A stretch of DNA of 64,000 nt from Sphingobium sp. TCM1 (GTDB taxonomy: Bacteria; Pseudomonadota; Alphaproteobacteria; Sphingomonadales; Sphingomonadaceae), in contig NZ_LXVX01000005.1 of assembly GCF_001650725.1 (NCBI RefSeq), positions 248,001 through 312,000 of the forward strand. Direction: 5' to 3'. A program made the position numbers and the translations under genes. The notes below the pieces were generated by a model. The model ran no database searches and was not told the origin of the DNA. It saw only the letters and a program-made list of their open reading frames with translations. This document shows, one piece after another, positions 17,795 to 26,878 of the stretch. The number at the start of each line of letters is the position of its first letter. Within the stretch, counting starts at the first letter, position 1.

Positions 17795-18442
17795 TTATTC
17801 CCGGCCCGCCCGGATCGCGGCACCCCCGGCGAAGGGCGTGATCGCCACCAGCAGCAGCGACGCCGCACCCAGGAACTTCAACGCCGCGCCGCTGCCGTCG
17901 CCCAGCGTCCCCGCTCCGAAGATCAACAGCGGCACCGCCAGCGGCAGCGCCAGCAGCCCGGCCAGCGCCCCGCTCGAGCGCAGCCCGGCGGTCAATGTCG
18001 CCACCAGCAGTCCGAGCGCCGCCAGAGCGGGCGTCCCGACAGCCAGCCCGATCTCCAGCTTCATGATGGTCGCGGCGTCGAGCTTGAGCAGCGCCGCGGC
18101 GGGCAGGGTCGCGATCATCAGCGGCGGCCCGAAGCCCAGCCAGTGCGCCGCCAGCCGCGCGATCACCACCCATTCCTCGCCGATGCCGCGCAACGCGATC
18201 TGGTCCAGCACGCCTGCATCCCGGTCCGGCGCGACCAGCCGGTCGACCGGCAACAGGCTGGCGAGCAGGGCCGCGATCCACAACATTCCGCCGCCCGTTC
18301 GCCCCAGCAGCGCCGCATCCGGCCCGACGGCGAATGGGTAGAGGCTGGCGACCAGCAACAGGAAGGCGACGGGCAGCCACAGTCCAGCCGATGCCCAGGC
18401 CTGGCGCAGGTCGCGCGCCGCCAGCAGCCAAAGCAGCCTCAT
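17795..18442 (-). CDS. ccmB: Heme exporter subunit CcmB
   Basis: A 215-aa membrane subunit of the CcmABCD system, which works in cytochrome c maturation by releasing holo-CcmE. It begins MRLLWLLAARDLRQAW and has about six hydrophobic helices; the conserved DRDAGVLDQIALRGIG cytoplasmic loop is seen around residues 62-77. The start overlaps the ccmA stop as ATGA at 18439-18442. Longer in-frame readings run through ccmA in another frame and are rejected. ccmC is not in the window. Cytochrome c maturation is needed by the diheme QhpA encoded further right. Confidence 0.92.
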   Translation of the reverse strand: MRLLWLLAARDLRQAWASAGLWLPVAFLLLVASLYPFAVGPDAALLGRTGGGMLWIAALLASLLPVDRLVAPDRDAGVLDQIALRGIGEEWVVIARLAAHWLGFGPPLMIATLPAAALLKLDAATIMKLEIGLAVGTPALAALGLLVATLTAGLRSSGALAGLLALPLAVPLLIFGAGTLGDGSGAALKFLGAASLLLVAITPFAGGAAIRAGRE

Positions 18443-19038
18443 GCCGCCTCCGCCCGATGATCGGCGAGTGCGAGCGTCACCGGCGCATCGATCGGCAGCG
18501 GCTGGTGCGACGCCGCGACCACGATCCCGCCTGCCGCCAGATGCGTCGCCACGGCTCGGCCGAGCAGGTCCAGCGACGCCATGTCGAGCCCATTGCCCGG
18601 CTCGTCGAGCAGCCATATGCCCGCGCCGCTGGCGATCACGCGCGCCAGCATCGCCCGCTTGCGCTGCCCGGTGGACAACATCCGCACCGGCACGTCGGCG
18701 AGGCGCGTAAGCGCCATCGCCTCCAGCGCCGCGGCCACGGCATCCGGCTCGGCCCGATCCAGCTTCGCCCAGAAATCCAGCGCCCTGCCCAGCGGCAGGT
18801 CCATGTCCAGCGCCAGCCGCTCATCGGCCATGCCCACGCCGCCCGACAGCGTGATCGTCCCGGCAAAGGCGGGCAGCAGCCCCCCGATCACCCGCAGCAG
18901 GCTGGACTTGCCCACGCCGTTCGGCCCGGTCAGCAGCGCGCCGCCACCCGGCTCCAGCGTCAGGCTCACGCCCCGGAACAGCATCCGTCCGCCGCGCAGG
19001 CAGGCGACATCGGCCAGGCGCAGCGCGGCGCCGGTCAT
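18439..19038 (-). CDS. ccmA: Heme exporter ATPase CcmA
   Basis: A 199-aa ABC ATPase partner of CcmB. Walker A is GPNGVGKSSLLR (about residues 39-50), the signature is LSTGQRKRAMLARV, and Walker B is IWLLDEPGNGLD, with a switch His in ASHQP. The STGQRKR signature is typical of CcmA. It overlaps ccmB downstream and the metallopeptidase gene upstream by 4 nt each, so the three are translated from one mRNA. Confidence 0.94.
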   Translation of the reverse strand: MTGAALRLADVACLRGGRMLFRGVSLTLEPGGGALLTGPNGVGKSSLLRVIGGLLPAFAGTITLSGGVGMADERLALDMDLPLGRALDFWAKLDRAEPDAVAAALEAMALTRLADVPVRMLSTGQRKRAMLARVIASGAGIWLLDEPGNGLDMASLDLLGRAVATHLAAGGIVVAASHQPLPIDAPVTLALADHRAEAA

Positions 19039-19430
19039 AGGGTGACCATGTCCTCCAACACATGCATGTCGATGTCGGACAGGCCGAAATGATGGCCGAT
19101 CTCATGCACCACCACATGGGTGACGAGCGCGTCGAGCGGTACGCCCGTCTCCACCCATTCATCCAGCAGCGGCCGGCGGAACAGATGGACGGTCGGCGGC
19201 ATGTCCCCGGTCTGCGCCTCCTGCCCGATGCTGCGCCCGCTGTAGAGGCCGGTCAGCTCGAACGGGTCGTCCAGTTCCATCTCCTTGAGGAGATCGGCCG
19301 ACGCGAATTCCTCCACGAACAGCAGGACATTGGCGAGATGCTCGTCGAATGGCGCGGGCAGGCGATTGAGCGCTGCCAGCGCGAGCGTTTCGATCTCTTC
19401 CTTGGTGGGCGCGAAGCGGGGCGATGACAT
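19035..19430 (-). CDS. Metallopeptidase family protein (minimal HExxH zincin)
   Basis: A 131-aa protein of the DUF1025/possible zinc metallopeptidase family. The zinc motif is [18 protein letters not shown] at the C-terminal end, with the two His and Glu of HExxH visible. The N-terminal half is helical and acidic. It is small for a protease and its substrate is unknown. It heads the ccmAB transcript with a 4-nt overlap. The ATG at 19428-19430 ([12 protein letters not shown]) is chosen because the longer in-frame sequence is not conserved. Confidence 0.85.
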   Translation of the reverse strand: MSSPRFAPTKEEIETLALAALNRLPAPFDEHLANVLLFVEEFASADLLKEMELDDPFELTGLYSGRSIGQEAQTGDMPPTVHLFRRPLLDEWVETGVPLDALVTHVVVHEIGHHFGLSDIDMHVLEDMVTL

Positions 19431-19529
19431 GGCTGCGGCATAAAGTGGTTTCGCGGCAAATGGAACATTCCCCAGCCCCGAAATCACGCTAAACAATCAC
19501 GGGAGACAAGCAATTTCGAGGATGAGGCC

Positions 19530-19820
19530 ATGATTGCCAGATTGAACGAAGCGGAACGGGCGGTCGCGCTGGCCGACCTGCCCGAATGGACGCCGGCGGC
19601 CGGGCCGGAGGGTATCTCGCGCCGCTTCATCTTCGCCGACTTCAACGCCGCCTTCGGCTTCATGACCCGCGTCGCGATCCTCGCGGAAAAGGCCGACCAT
19701 CATCCCGAATGGTCGAATGTCTACAACCGCGTGGACATTCTCCTCACCACCCATGATGCGGGCGGCCTGTCACGGCGCGACATAGACCTCGCCCATGCGA
19801 TCGATGCGCTGCTCGGCTGA
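19530..19820 (+). CDS. phhB: 4a-hydroxytetrahydrobiopterin dehydratase
   Basis: A 96-aa pterin-4a-carbinolamine dehydratase. The catalytic signature [21 protein letters not shown] (His-His, Trp and Tyr) is clear at about residues 55-75, preceded by [11 protein letters not shown]. It regenerates pterin cofactor after aromatic hydroxylases, although no hydroxylase is nearby; in many proteobacteria the gene is free-standing. It is divergent from the metallopeptidase-ccmAB operon. Confidence 0.95.
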   Translation: MIARLNEAERAVALADLPEWTPAAGPEGISRRFIFADFNAAFGFMTRVAILAEKADHHPEWSNVYNRVDILLTTHDAGGLSRRDIDLAHAIDALLG

Positions 19821-19845
19821 GGGGGCGGTGCCGATCCGGCCGGGG

Positions 19846-20346
19846 TCAGTAAAGGGTGCTGGTCTCGATCCGGTCATCATAGCCGTGCAGCGCGGAGATG
19901 ACCGACGGATCGCCGGCATAGCGGCGACGCAGCATGGCCAGCTTCGCATCGGTGCCCCGGCATAGTTCGGCGATGCTTTCCTCGATATAGACGCGTCGCT
20001 CTGCATCATAGGGCTCCTCGCCCCGGAAATGGTCGCAACCATCGCGCGCCACCATGAACTCGGTGACTTCGCGCGGGAAGGGGGCCGCGCTCGCCGCGAC
20101 GTCGGAGGGCGGCAGGTCGAGCGGGAAGTAAGGTGCGGGCTGGGCGCGGACGGTCACCACCGGTCCGGGTTTGGGCGCCTCGGCCGGCGGAGCAGGAGGG
20201 ACCGGCGTCGCGGCATTGTCGGCGACGGCGGCGATGGGCGGCGCGGTCGGGCCATTGTCGGCCTGCGCGGCTTCGTCCGACGCACGGCAGCCGGCGACCA
20301 GCGCCAGCATCATCACCATCGGAACCAGCACCACCTGCCTGCTCAA
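19846..20346 (-). CDS. Hypothetical lipoprotein
   Basis: A 166-aa exported protein. A lipoprotein signal peptide with lipobox ALVAGC (Cys about 20) is followed by a long Pro/Ala-rich linker (about residues 30-75) and a small C-terminal domain holding REVTEFMVARDGCDHFRGEE and a YAGDPSVISALHGYDD tail with two Cys that could pair. I do not recognise the family. Its start overlaps the patatin-like gene stop by 4 nt, so it is the second gene of that transcript. Confidence 0.75.
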   Translation of the reverse strand: MSRQVVLVPMVMMLALVAGCRASDEAAQADNGPTAPPIAAVADNAATPVPPAPPAEAPKPGPVVTVRAQPAPYFPLDLPPSDVAASAAPFPREVTEFMVARDGCDHFRGEEPYDAERRVYIEESIAELCRGTDAKLAMLRRRYAGDPSVISALHGYDDRIETSTLY

Positions 20347-22676
20347 CCGATTTCCTCCCGCAAGCTGGCGATCAGATCCGCAACATGCGGCAGCCGCGAC
20401 TCTTCCTCGTCGAGGATCGCCAGAAACGCGGCACGCCTATAATCGGCGAGCAAGACGGGGGAAAGACGGCTTGCCGCGGGTGTTGCCGAATTCACGATAT
20501 CCAGAAGCCGCTCGACCCCATGGAGCCGGCCCCAGAGATAGTCGTTCTCGCGATAGACCCTGCTAAAGAAGGCTCCGAAATTGTTGAATTCTATGCCTTT
20601 AAGCATGGATTCCGCGCCGCCCGCGCGGATCGCCGTGCAATCCTCGGGCGAGATGCGGTCGACCTTCACCGGATCATATTCATCCAGAGTGTCACCCTGA
20701 AGCAACGGTAGGGTGGCAATGTCGGTGAAGGGAAAGCCGAGATAGGCGAGCAGCATCGTCCTGCGCCCGACCCTGGGCAGCCCCGCGAAGGCTTCCGCCA
20801 GCATCAGGTCGGCCGCGTCGTCGCGCGCCTTCAGGCCGCGCGCCTGCGCCACCGCGTCCAGCGCGGCGGCGGCGTCGGCCGGTACTGCCTTGGCGGCCGC
20901 GACCACCTCGGCGCCGTGGAAATCGCTGTCCTCGCATTCGGCATAGAGGGTCAGCGCGCCATAGATGGCGTCGTGCATCGCCTGCACCGCCGGATCGTCG
21001 GCATCCGCCTCCAGTTCCAGCGTGTCGGCCAGCCGTCGCGCCAGATAGCGCAGGCGGCGGATGCGGAAGGCCAGGTCATGCGCGCGGAAGAAGGCGACCG
21101 GGGCGGAGGCCGATCCGTTCTCCTCGGCCAGCTGGTCCGCCCCGGCCTTGCGAATCTCCGCCCAGATCGCCTGGCGATAGGCTTCGCGCATCATCGCGCT
21201 GTCCTCGCCGCTGAGGCGGAACAGCAGCGCGCAGAGCGATTCGACGATGCCCGACAGTTTGAGGTGGCCATAGGCCGGATAGGCAAAGCCGGCCGCGCTC
21301 GCCGCCCGCTGCTGGGCCTTGGCGCGCCAGGCGGAAAGGCGGGCGGGCGTTGGCCGGTCGAGGAAGAGCATCCGGCCGATCGCGCTTTCCACCTCTTCCT
21401 CGATGCCCGGCCGCAGCGCATCGAGGATGCGCCGCATCCTTCGGATGCGCGCGCTATGGCGGTCGATCGCCTCCAGATTGTCACGGATCGGCTGCTCGCG
21501 CGGAATGTCGCTCAGCGCGCCGAAGATGGTGCGGAAAAATCCGGGCAGGGGTGCGCTCTCGCCGGTCGGCGCATCTTCCTGCTCGCCTTCCTTGTTGAGC
21601 CGGATCGATCGATGGCCCGGCTTGGGATCGATATAGACGAAGCGCCGGTCGACCTCGCGCCGCGACGGCCGGTTGCGCAGCGCGCCGATCGCCTGGGCGA
21701 AGGGGGCGTTGGCCAGCACCGATCCGTCGATCAGCACCGCGTCCTCGGCCGTCCCGCGCGCGGCATGGCGGGGCAGGGCGCGGGCCAGGAAGGCGTCGCG
21801 CGTCGGCCAGCCGCGATGGCGGCGCCTGAGCACCCGGTCCAGTTCGCGCACGGTGAAGGGCGGGAAGGCGCCCGGAAAGCTGGCGGTCGCCCGCGCGGCA
21901 AAGACCAGCTCGGCCGTATCGGCGAAGGTCCGTTTCCCCCGTCCGCGCGCCTTGAAGCCGATCGACAGCCGATGCTCTGTCTCGATCACCTGCGGCGGGC
22001 TGTTGAGATTCAGGCTCTGGGGATGGCCCTCGAAGTCGGTCACGGTGACGAACAGGTCGAGCGGATGGCCCTCGGGCAGCAGTGGCGATCCTGCCTCGGC
22101 CGCCGCCATCGCATCGAAGGCGTCGATCAGCATCGTCGAGAATATCTCCCCGCCAAAGGGCGGTTCGAACCAGCGCGACCGGATGAAGCGGGACAGCTTC
22201 ATCCGCACCTCCTCGCGCGTGTCGGGTGCGACGGTGCGCTCCACCGCATCGCCCGGCCGCCGCGCCGCCATCCACACCAGCGGCGTCGCCCAGAATTTGG
22301 TCAGCGCCCGCGCCGGCCGTGCGTCCGGGTCGAGCAGCCGGTCGACATCGGCATTGTCCAGCCACAGGTCGGTCAGCGGGTCCAGCGACTGGCCGGTCTC
22401 GATCGCCTGCGCCAGGAAGATGCCGTTGATCCCGCCCGCGCTCGCCCCGGCGATGATGTCGGGCATGACGCGCAGCCTGATGCCGCCGTGCGCCTCGATC
22501 GCTTCCAGCATCTGGCGATAGACCGCCTCGCTGCTGCCGCTGGGCGGGCTATTGTCGTGAAAGGCTCGGCTCGCCCGCGCCAGCCGCCAGACTTCCTTGG
22601 TGATGCCGTGCATGTAGATGGCCAGGCTGATCCCGCCATAGCAGACCAGCGCCAGCCGTAATTCCCTCTCCTTCAT
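20343..22676 (-). CDS. Large patatin-like phospholipase (DUF3376 type)
   Basis: A 777-aa protein with an N-terminal patatin domain. It begins MKERELRLALVCYGGISLA, where the glycine-rich stretch forms the oxyanion hole. The nucleophile elbow is GASAGGINGIFLA (about residues 88-100) and the catalytic Asp is in VLIDGSVLANAPF. The remaining 400 residues are a long helical extension of the DUF3376 type. The family is a putative serine lipid acyl hydrolase; its substrate is unknown. The start at 22674-22676 places the oxyanion loop near the N-terminus, as expected. The lipoprotein gene follows with a 4-nt overlap. Confidence 0.88.
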   Translation of the reverse strand: MKERELRLALVCYGGISLAIYMHGITKEVWRLARASRAFHDNSPPSGSSEAVYRQMLEAIEAHGGIRLRVMPDIIAGASAGGINGIFLAQAIETGQSLDPLTDLWLDNADVDRLLDPDARPARALTKFWATPLVWMAARRPGDAVERTVAPDTREEVRMKLSRFIRSRWFEPPFGGEIFSTMLIDAFDAMAAAEAGSPLLPEGHPLDLFVTVTDFEGHPQSLNLNSPPQVIETEHRLSIGFKARGRGKRTFADTAELVFAARATASFPGAFPPFTVRELDRVLRRRHRGWPTRDAFLARALPRHAARGTAEDAVLIDGSVLANAPFAQAIGALRNRPSRREVDRRFVYIDPKPGHRSIRLNKEGEQEDAPTGESAPLPGFFRTIFGALSDIPREQPIRDNLEAIDRHSARIRRMRRILDALRPGIEEEVESAIGRMLFLDRPTPARLSAWRAKAQQRAASAAGFAYPAYGHLKLSGIVESLCALLFRLSGEDSAMMREAYRQAIWAEIRKAGADQLAEENGSASAPVAFFRAHDLAFRIRRLRYLARRLADTLELEADADDPAVQAMHDAIYGALTLYAECEDSDFHGAEVVAAAKAVPADAAAALDAVAQARGLKARDDAADLMLAEAFAGLPRVGRRTMLLAYLGFPFTDIATLPLLQGDTLDEYDPVKVDRISPEDCTAIRAGGAESMLKGIEFNNFGAFFSRVYRENDYLWGRLHGVERLLDIVNSATPAASRLSPVLLADYRRAAFLAILDEEESRLPHVADLIASLREEIG

Positions 22677-22727
22677 GGCGCAGGAATCGCAGAGGGCGGC
22701 AGGAATGGCAACCAAAAGGAGCGGTGC

Positions 22728-23426
22728 CTACCCAAGGGCAAATTCGGCCCAGATCGGCAGATGGTCCGACGCTTTCCTGGCCGCCGCGCTTTCATGCACG
22801 CCGCAATCCTTCAGCGTCAGCTTCCCGCAATGCATGATCCGGTCGAGCCGCGCCACCGGCCGCCGCGCATGGAAGCTGCGACCGCATGGCGCAAAGCTGT
22901 AGTGGCGGGCGAAGTCGGCCAGGCAGCCCCGCTCGGCACTCCATTCGTTGAGGTCGCCCATCAGCACGGTCGGCATCGCCGTGCCCTGCGCCGCGGCGTG
23001 GATCACCGCAGCCGCCTGCTTGCGCCGCCACAGGCCCGACAGGTCCAGATGCATCCCGAACACGCGCACCGCCGCGCCCTTCAGGGAAACCTCCGCCATG
23101 GTCGCGCCGCGCGGCTCCAGATAGGGCAGGTGCAGCACGTCATGCGCGCCGATCTCGGCTTCCTTGCGCACCAGCAGCGCATTGCCGTGCCAGCCCATGC
23201 TGTCCACCTGGACGTTGAGCGGCACCGGCCGATAGCTGCTCTGCTGGTCCATCAGCAGCGGCGGAATGGCGGCGGAGCGCACCCCGAATCGCCGGTCCGC
23301 CTCCTGCAAGGCGACGATATCCGCATCCACCTCGGCCAGCACTTCCAGCACCCGCTCGGGCACCCGTCGCCGGTCCGTGCCGATGGCCTTGCGGATATTA
23401 TAGCTGGCGACACGGATCGTTTTCAT
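22728..23426 (-). CDS. Endonuclease/exonuclease/phosphatase family protein
   Basis: A 232-aa protein of the DNase I-like fold. Catalytic blocks are visible: IRVASYNIRKA (Asn), IVALQEADRR (metal Glu), GMHLDLSG, LMGDLNEWS (Asp/Asn) and ASDHLPIWAEF (Asp-His). These suggest an Mg-dependent phosphodiesterase acting on lipid head groups or nucleic acid. No signal peptide. It is divergent from radA. Confidence 0.9.
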   Translation of the reverse strand: MKTIRVASYNIRKAIGTDRRRVPERVLEVLAEVDADIVALQEADRRFGVRSAAIPPLLMDQQSSYRPVPLNVQVDSMGWHGNALLVRKEAEIGAHDVLHLPYLEPRGATMAEVSLKGAAVRVFGMHLDLSGLWRRKQAAAVIHAAAQGTAMPTVLMGDLNEWSAERGCLADFARHYSFAPCGRSFHARRPVARLDRIMHCGKLTLKDCGVHESAAARKASDHLPIWAEFALG

Positions 23427-23514
23427 GCCGTATCAATGCGCCAGCGCGCTGTATGTTTCCAGCTCAAGCCGCGATGTTCTTGCAATGTTCGCGTCGGCTC
23501 GGCATATCGGAAGC

Positions 23515-24882
23515 ATGGCCAAGGCAAAACGCAAATTCGTCTGTCAGCAATGCGGCACCGTCACCACCCGGTGGCTGGGCCAGTGCGAGGATTGCGGCGA
23601 ATGGAACAGCATCGTCGAGGAAGCGGGCGAGACCGTTTTCTCCGCGCGCCATGACCTGCAAAATGGCGGCCGGGCGATCACCCTGGTCGGCCTCGACAGC
23701 GCGGTCGAGCTGCCGCCGCGGACCAGCACGGGCATTGCCGAGTTCGACCGGGCGCTGGGCGGCGGCATCGTCACCGGGTCCGCGACGCTGATCGGCGGCG
23801 ATCCGGGCATCGGCAAGTCGACCCTGCTGCTTCAGGCGGCAGCGCGCATCGCCTCGCGCGGGCTGTCGGTTGCCTATATCAGCGGCGAGGAAGCGGCCGA
23901 TCAGGTCCGCCTGCGCGCCCAGCGCCTCGGCCTCGGCAACGCGCCGGTCCAGCTCGCCAGCGCCACTTCGGTCCGCGACATATTGACGACGCTGGGGGAG
24001 GGGGCGCCGCCCGCCTTGCTGATCATCGATTCGATCCAGACGATGCACAGCGACCTGATCGAGGGCGCGCCCGGCACCGTCAGCCAGGTCCGCGCCTCAT
24101 CCCAGGAACTTATCAAATTCGCCAAGCAGCGCGGCACCGCGCTCATCCTCGTCGGCCATGTCACCAAGGATGGCAGCATCGCGGGCCCGCGCGTGCTGGA
24201 ACATATGGTCGACACGGTGCTGGCCTTCGAAGGGGAACGCAGCCACCAGTATCGCATCCTGCGCGCGGTCAAGAACCGCTTTGGCGGCACCGACGAGATC
24301 GGCGTTTTCGCCATGGTCGCCGAGGGGCTGGAGGAGGTCGCCAACCCGTCCGCCCTGTTCCTCACCAACCGCGACGAGACGGTGACGGGCGCGACTGTAT
24401 TCCCCGCGCTGGAGGGCACTCGCCCGGTGCTGGTGGAAATACAGGCGCTGGTCGTGCGCCTCTCCAGCGGCGCGACGCCTCGGCGCGCGGTGGTCGGCTG
24501 GGACAGCGGCCGGCTCGCCATGATCCTGGCGGTGCTGGAGGCGCGCTGCGGCCTCAGCTTCTCCACCTGCGAAGTCTATCTGAACATCGCGGGCGGCTAT
24601 CGCCTGTCGGACCCGGCGGCCGACCTCGCCGTCGCGGCGGCGCTTATCTCCGCCATGTCGGAACGGCCGGTCCCCGCCGATATCGTCCTCTTCGGGGAAA
24701 TTGCCCTGTCGAGCGAAATCCGCCCCGTCGCCCATTCACCGCTGCGTCTGCGCGAAGCGGCGAAACTGGGCTTCGACCGCGCCTATATTCCGGCGTCCGC
24801 CGCCGACGGGGTGAAGGGAATCGCGGTCAGCGGTTTTCGCACCCTTGCCCAGCTGGTTGACCAGATGCTGGGACGCGGATAG
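23515..24882 (+). CDS. radA: DNA repair protein RadA
   Basis: A 455-aa branch-migration helicase of recombinational repair. A zinc finger formed by Cys 10, 13, 24 and 27 (CQQCG, CEDCGEW) opens the protein. Next come the RecA-like core with Walker A GGDPGIGKSTLLLQ and the RadA-specific KNRFGGTDEIGVF motif, and a Lon-like C-terminal domain (VYLNIAGGYRLSDPAADLA). I chose the ATG at 23515 because it places the zinc finger at the N-terminus, as in all RadA. cvpA follows 11 bp downstream. Confidence 0.97.
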   Translation: MAKAKRKFVCQQCGTVTTRWLGQCEDCGEWNSIVEEAGETVFSARHDLQNGGRAITLVGLDSAVELPPRTSTGIAEFDRALGGGIVTGSATLIGGDPGIGKSTLLLQAAARIASRGLSVAYISGEEAADQVRLRAQRLGLGNAPVQLASATSVRDILTTLGEGAPPALLIIDSIQTMHSDLIEGAPGTVSQVRASSQELIKFAKQRGTALILVGHVTKDGSIAGPRVLEHMVDTVLAFEGERSHQYRILRAVKNRFGGTDEIGVFAMVAEGLEEVANPSALFLTNRDETVTGATVFPALEGTRPVLVEIQALVVRLSSGATPRRAVVGWDSGRLAMILAVLEARCGLSFSTCEVYLNIAGGYRLSDPAADLAVAAALISAMSERPVPADIVLFGEIALSSEIRPVAHSPLRLREAAKLGFDRAYIPASAADGVKGIAVSGFRTLAQLVDQMLGRG

Positions 24883-24893
24883 CCACGCTGGCA

Positions 24894-25415
24894 ATGAACG
24901 CCATCGACATTCTCGTCCTGCTCGCCATCGGCGGCTGCGCCGTGCTGGGCCTGCTGCGCGGCTTCGTGCTGGAAACCCTCTCGCTCATCGCCTGGGTGCT
25001 GGCGATCTTCGCCATCCGCCTGTTCCACGCCTCGGCCGCCGAACTGCTCAGCGCCTTCGTCGGCAACAGCAGCGGCGCGGCGATGCTGGCGCTGGTCCTC
25101 GTCTTCGGCGTCACCTTCGGCGTCGGCAAGCTGATCGCCCATGCCATCGGCCGCCGCACGCGCCAGTCGATCCTCGGGCCGGTGGACCGTGTGCTGGGTG
25201 CGGGCTTCGGCGCGGTGAAGGGATTGATCGGCGCGACGCTCGTCTTCCTCGCGTTCAGCCTGGTCTATGACACATTCTACGGCAGCGCTGCCCGGCGTCC
25301 TGACTGGCTGAGCGATGCGCGCACTTATCCGCTGCTCAACGCCAGCGGCCAGGCGATCAGTGAGTTTCTGGCGGAGCAGCGCGCGAAGAAACCTGCGGCG
25401 GAGGATCGCGATTAG
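24894..25415 (+). CDS. cvpA: CvpA family membrane protein
   Basis: A 173-aa inner-membrane protein with four hydrophobic helices, opening with the family motif MNAIDILVLLAIGGCAVLGL. GFVLETLSLIAWVLA follows and a GPVDRVLGAGFGAVKGLIGA loop lies near residue 105. CvpA proteins are linked to colicin V production and purF expression in enterobacteria and to envelope homeostasis elsewhere. It is 11 bp after radA, a common alphaproteobacterial pairing, and 3 bp before the next gene, so it is likely co-transcribed with both. Confidence 0.9.
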   Translation: MNAIDILVLLAIGGCAVLGLLRGFVLETLSLIAWVLAIFAIRLFHASAAELLSAFVGNSSGAAMLALVLVFGVTFGVGKLIAHAIGRRTRQSILGPVDRVLGAGFGAVKGLIGATLVFLAFSLVYDTFYGSAARRPDWLSDARTYPLLNASGQAISEFLAEQRAKKPAAEDRD

Positions 25416-25418
25416 GCG

Positions 25419-25940
25419 ATGCCGAACAAGCCGCCCTTGCCTGTCGGTGCACTCAATGCCGCGGGAAAGCGCACAGGGGCTGGGATCGATCCGGCGCTGG
25501 CGGCATCGCTGAAGGCGGTCGGGACGGTGATGGCCGCCGCTTGTGATACTTGGTGGATCATCGCCAGCGCGGCGGTTGCCCTGCATGGCGCCGATGCCGG
25601 GACGGTCGCCGATGTGGACGTGCTGCTGAGCGTCGCCGACGCCGCCCGCATCCTGCCCGCCATTGGCGTGATCTGTCAGCGGGACACAGGCTCTGACATC
25701 TTCCGCTCCGCCATCTTCGGCATCTGGCTGGAAGCGCCGTTGCCGGTCGAGTTCATGGCCGGCTTCCACTATCGGTCGACGGAGGGCTGGCGCGCGGTCC
25801 AGCCTGAAACCCGTTGCCCGGTTCAGATCGACGGGGTGACGCTCTTCATGCCTGAACGGCTGGAGCTTCAGCAACTCCTGACCGGCTTTGGCCGTCCCAA
25901 GGACAGGGAGCGGGTCCGCCGCCTCGCCGCCTTGCCCTGA
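25419..25940 (+). CDS. Nucleotidyltransferase-like hypothetical protein
   Basis: A 173-aa protein with a likely minimal nucleotidyltransferase fold. The segment WWIIASAAVALHGADAGTVADVDVLLS (about residues 45-71) matches the usual pattern of a small-residue turn followed by an Asp-x-Asp metal pair. A later strand PLPVEFMAGFHY could supply the third acidic residue. The classical GS turn reads AS here, so activity is uncertain. It is 3 bp after cvpA and therefore probably in the radA-cvpA operon. I do not know its role. Confidence 0.6.
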   Translation: MPNKPPLPVGALNAAGKRTGAGIDPALAASLKAVGTVMAAACDTWWIIASAAVALHGADAGTVADVDVLLSVADAARILPAIGVICQRDTGSDIFRSAIFGIWLEAPLPVEFMAGFHYRSTEGWRAVQPETRCPVQIDGVTLFMPERLELQQLLTGFGRPKDRERVRRLAALP

Positions 25941-25958
25941 TGGACGTTCTGGCCGGCG

Positions 25959-26876
25959 TTATAGCCAGCCCTTCTCCCGATAGGCTTCGGCGGTCGCCTT
26001 CAACCCCTCCTCCGTCTGCACCTGCGGCAGCCACAGCCGCTTGGGTGGCTGCTTGCGCTTCGTGACCACCCAGTCGGGGTGACAGAAATAATCGACCCGA
26101 TCAGGCGTCAGCTTGGCCTTCCGTCCGCGCACCAGCCGGTCGGTGCGGGCGGCGACGTTCAGCAGCCATTCGGGCGTCGCCACGGTCCTGACTGCCCGCC
26201 CGACCGCCCGGCCGATCGCTGCGCCGAATTCCTTGTGATCCCAGCCCTCGGGCGTGCCGTCATCCACCTCGAAGGTGCGGGTCAGGCTGCTTTCCTTCTC
26301 CTGCGCCAGCGCCAGCAGCAACCGGGCGAGATCGCCGACATGGATGACCGACAGCCGTCCGCCCGGCGGCAGCATCATGATGCCGCGCCTGGCCATGCGG
26401 AACAGCTCCAGCATTTCCCGGTCGCCCGGCCCGTAGATGGCGGGCGGCCGCACGATCGTCCAGTCGAGGCCGCTCGCCTTCACATGGCGTTCGGCCAGCG
26501 CCTTGGACCAGCCATAGTCGGACAGCCCCGGTTCGCGCGCCGCCAGCGAGGACACATGCACTAGCCGCCTGATCCCGCGCCGGCGCATCGCGTCGACCAC
26601 CGCCACGGTGCCGCGCGCATTGCCGGCCTCGAACCCGTCGCGATCGGGCGCATTCACGACGCCCGCAATATGCACCACCGCGTCGGCGTCGCGCACCAGC
26701 GTGTCGAGCGCGGCAGCATCCTCCAGCGACCCCGGCACCCATTTCAGCTTCGCGCGCGGCGGCTGCGCCCGGCGAGTCAGCGCGTTGACGCGCAGTCCTT
26801 CGCCCAGCGCCTGCTCCAGCACTTCGGCGCCGACGAACCCCGTCGCGCCGGTCATTGCAATCCGGAAGGGGGTCAT
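25959..26876 (-). CDS. NAD(P)-dependent epimerase/dehydratase (atypical SDR)
   Basis: A 305-aa extended SDR protein. The NAD(P)-binding motif is TGATGFVGAEVLEQA (about residues 9-23), followed by HIAGVVNAP, the catalytic YGWSKALAE (Tyr-x3-Lys) and VRPPAIYGPGD. The C-terminal 60 residues are basic and unconserved to my eye. It lies 2 bp after proB on the same strand, so is co-transcribed with it. Relatives include NDUFA9-like proteins and the Caulobacter ceramide reductase CerR; either is possible but unproved. Confidence 0.82.
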   Translation of the reverse strand: MTPFRIAMTGATGFVGAEVLEQALGEGLRVNALTRRAQPPRAKLKWVPGSLEDAAALDTLVRDADAVVHIAGVVNAPDRDGFEAGNARGTVAVVDAMRRRGIRRLVHVSSLAAREPGLSDYGWSKALAERHVKASGLDWTIVRPPAIYGPGDREMLELFRMARRGIMMLPPGGRLSVIHVGDLARLLLALAQEKESSLTRTFEVDDGTPEGWDHKEFGAAIGRAVGRAVRTVATPEWLLNVAARTDRLVRGRKAKLTPDRVDYFCHPDWVVTKRKQPPKRLWLPQVQTEEGLKATAEAYREKGWL

Positions 26877-26878
26877 GG

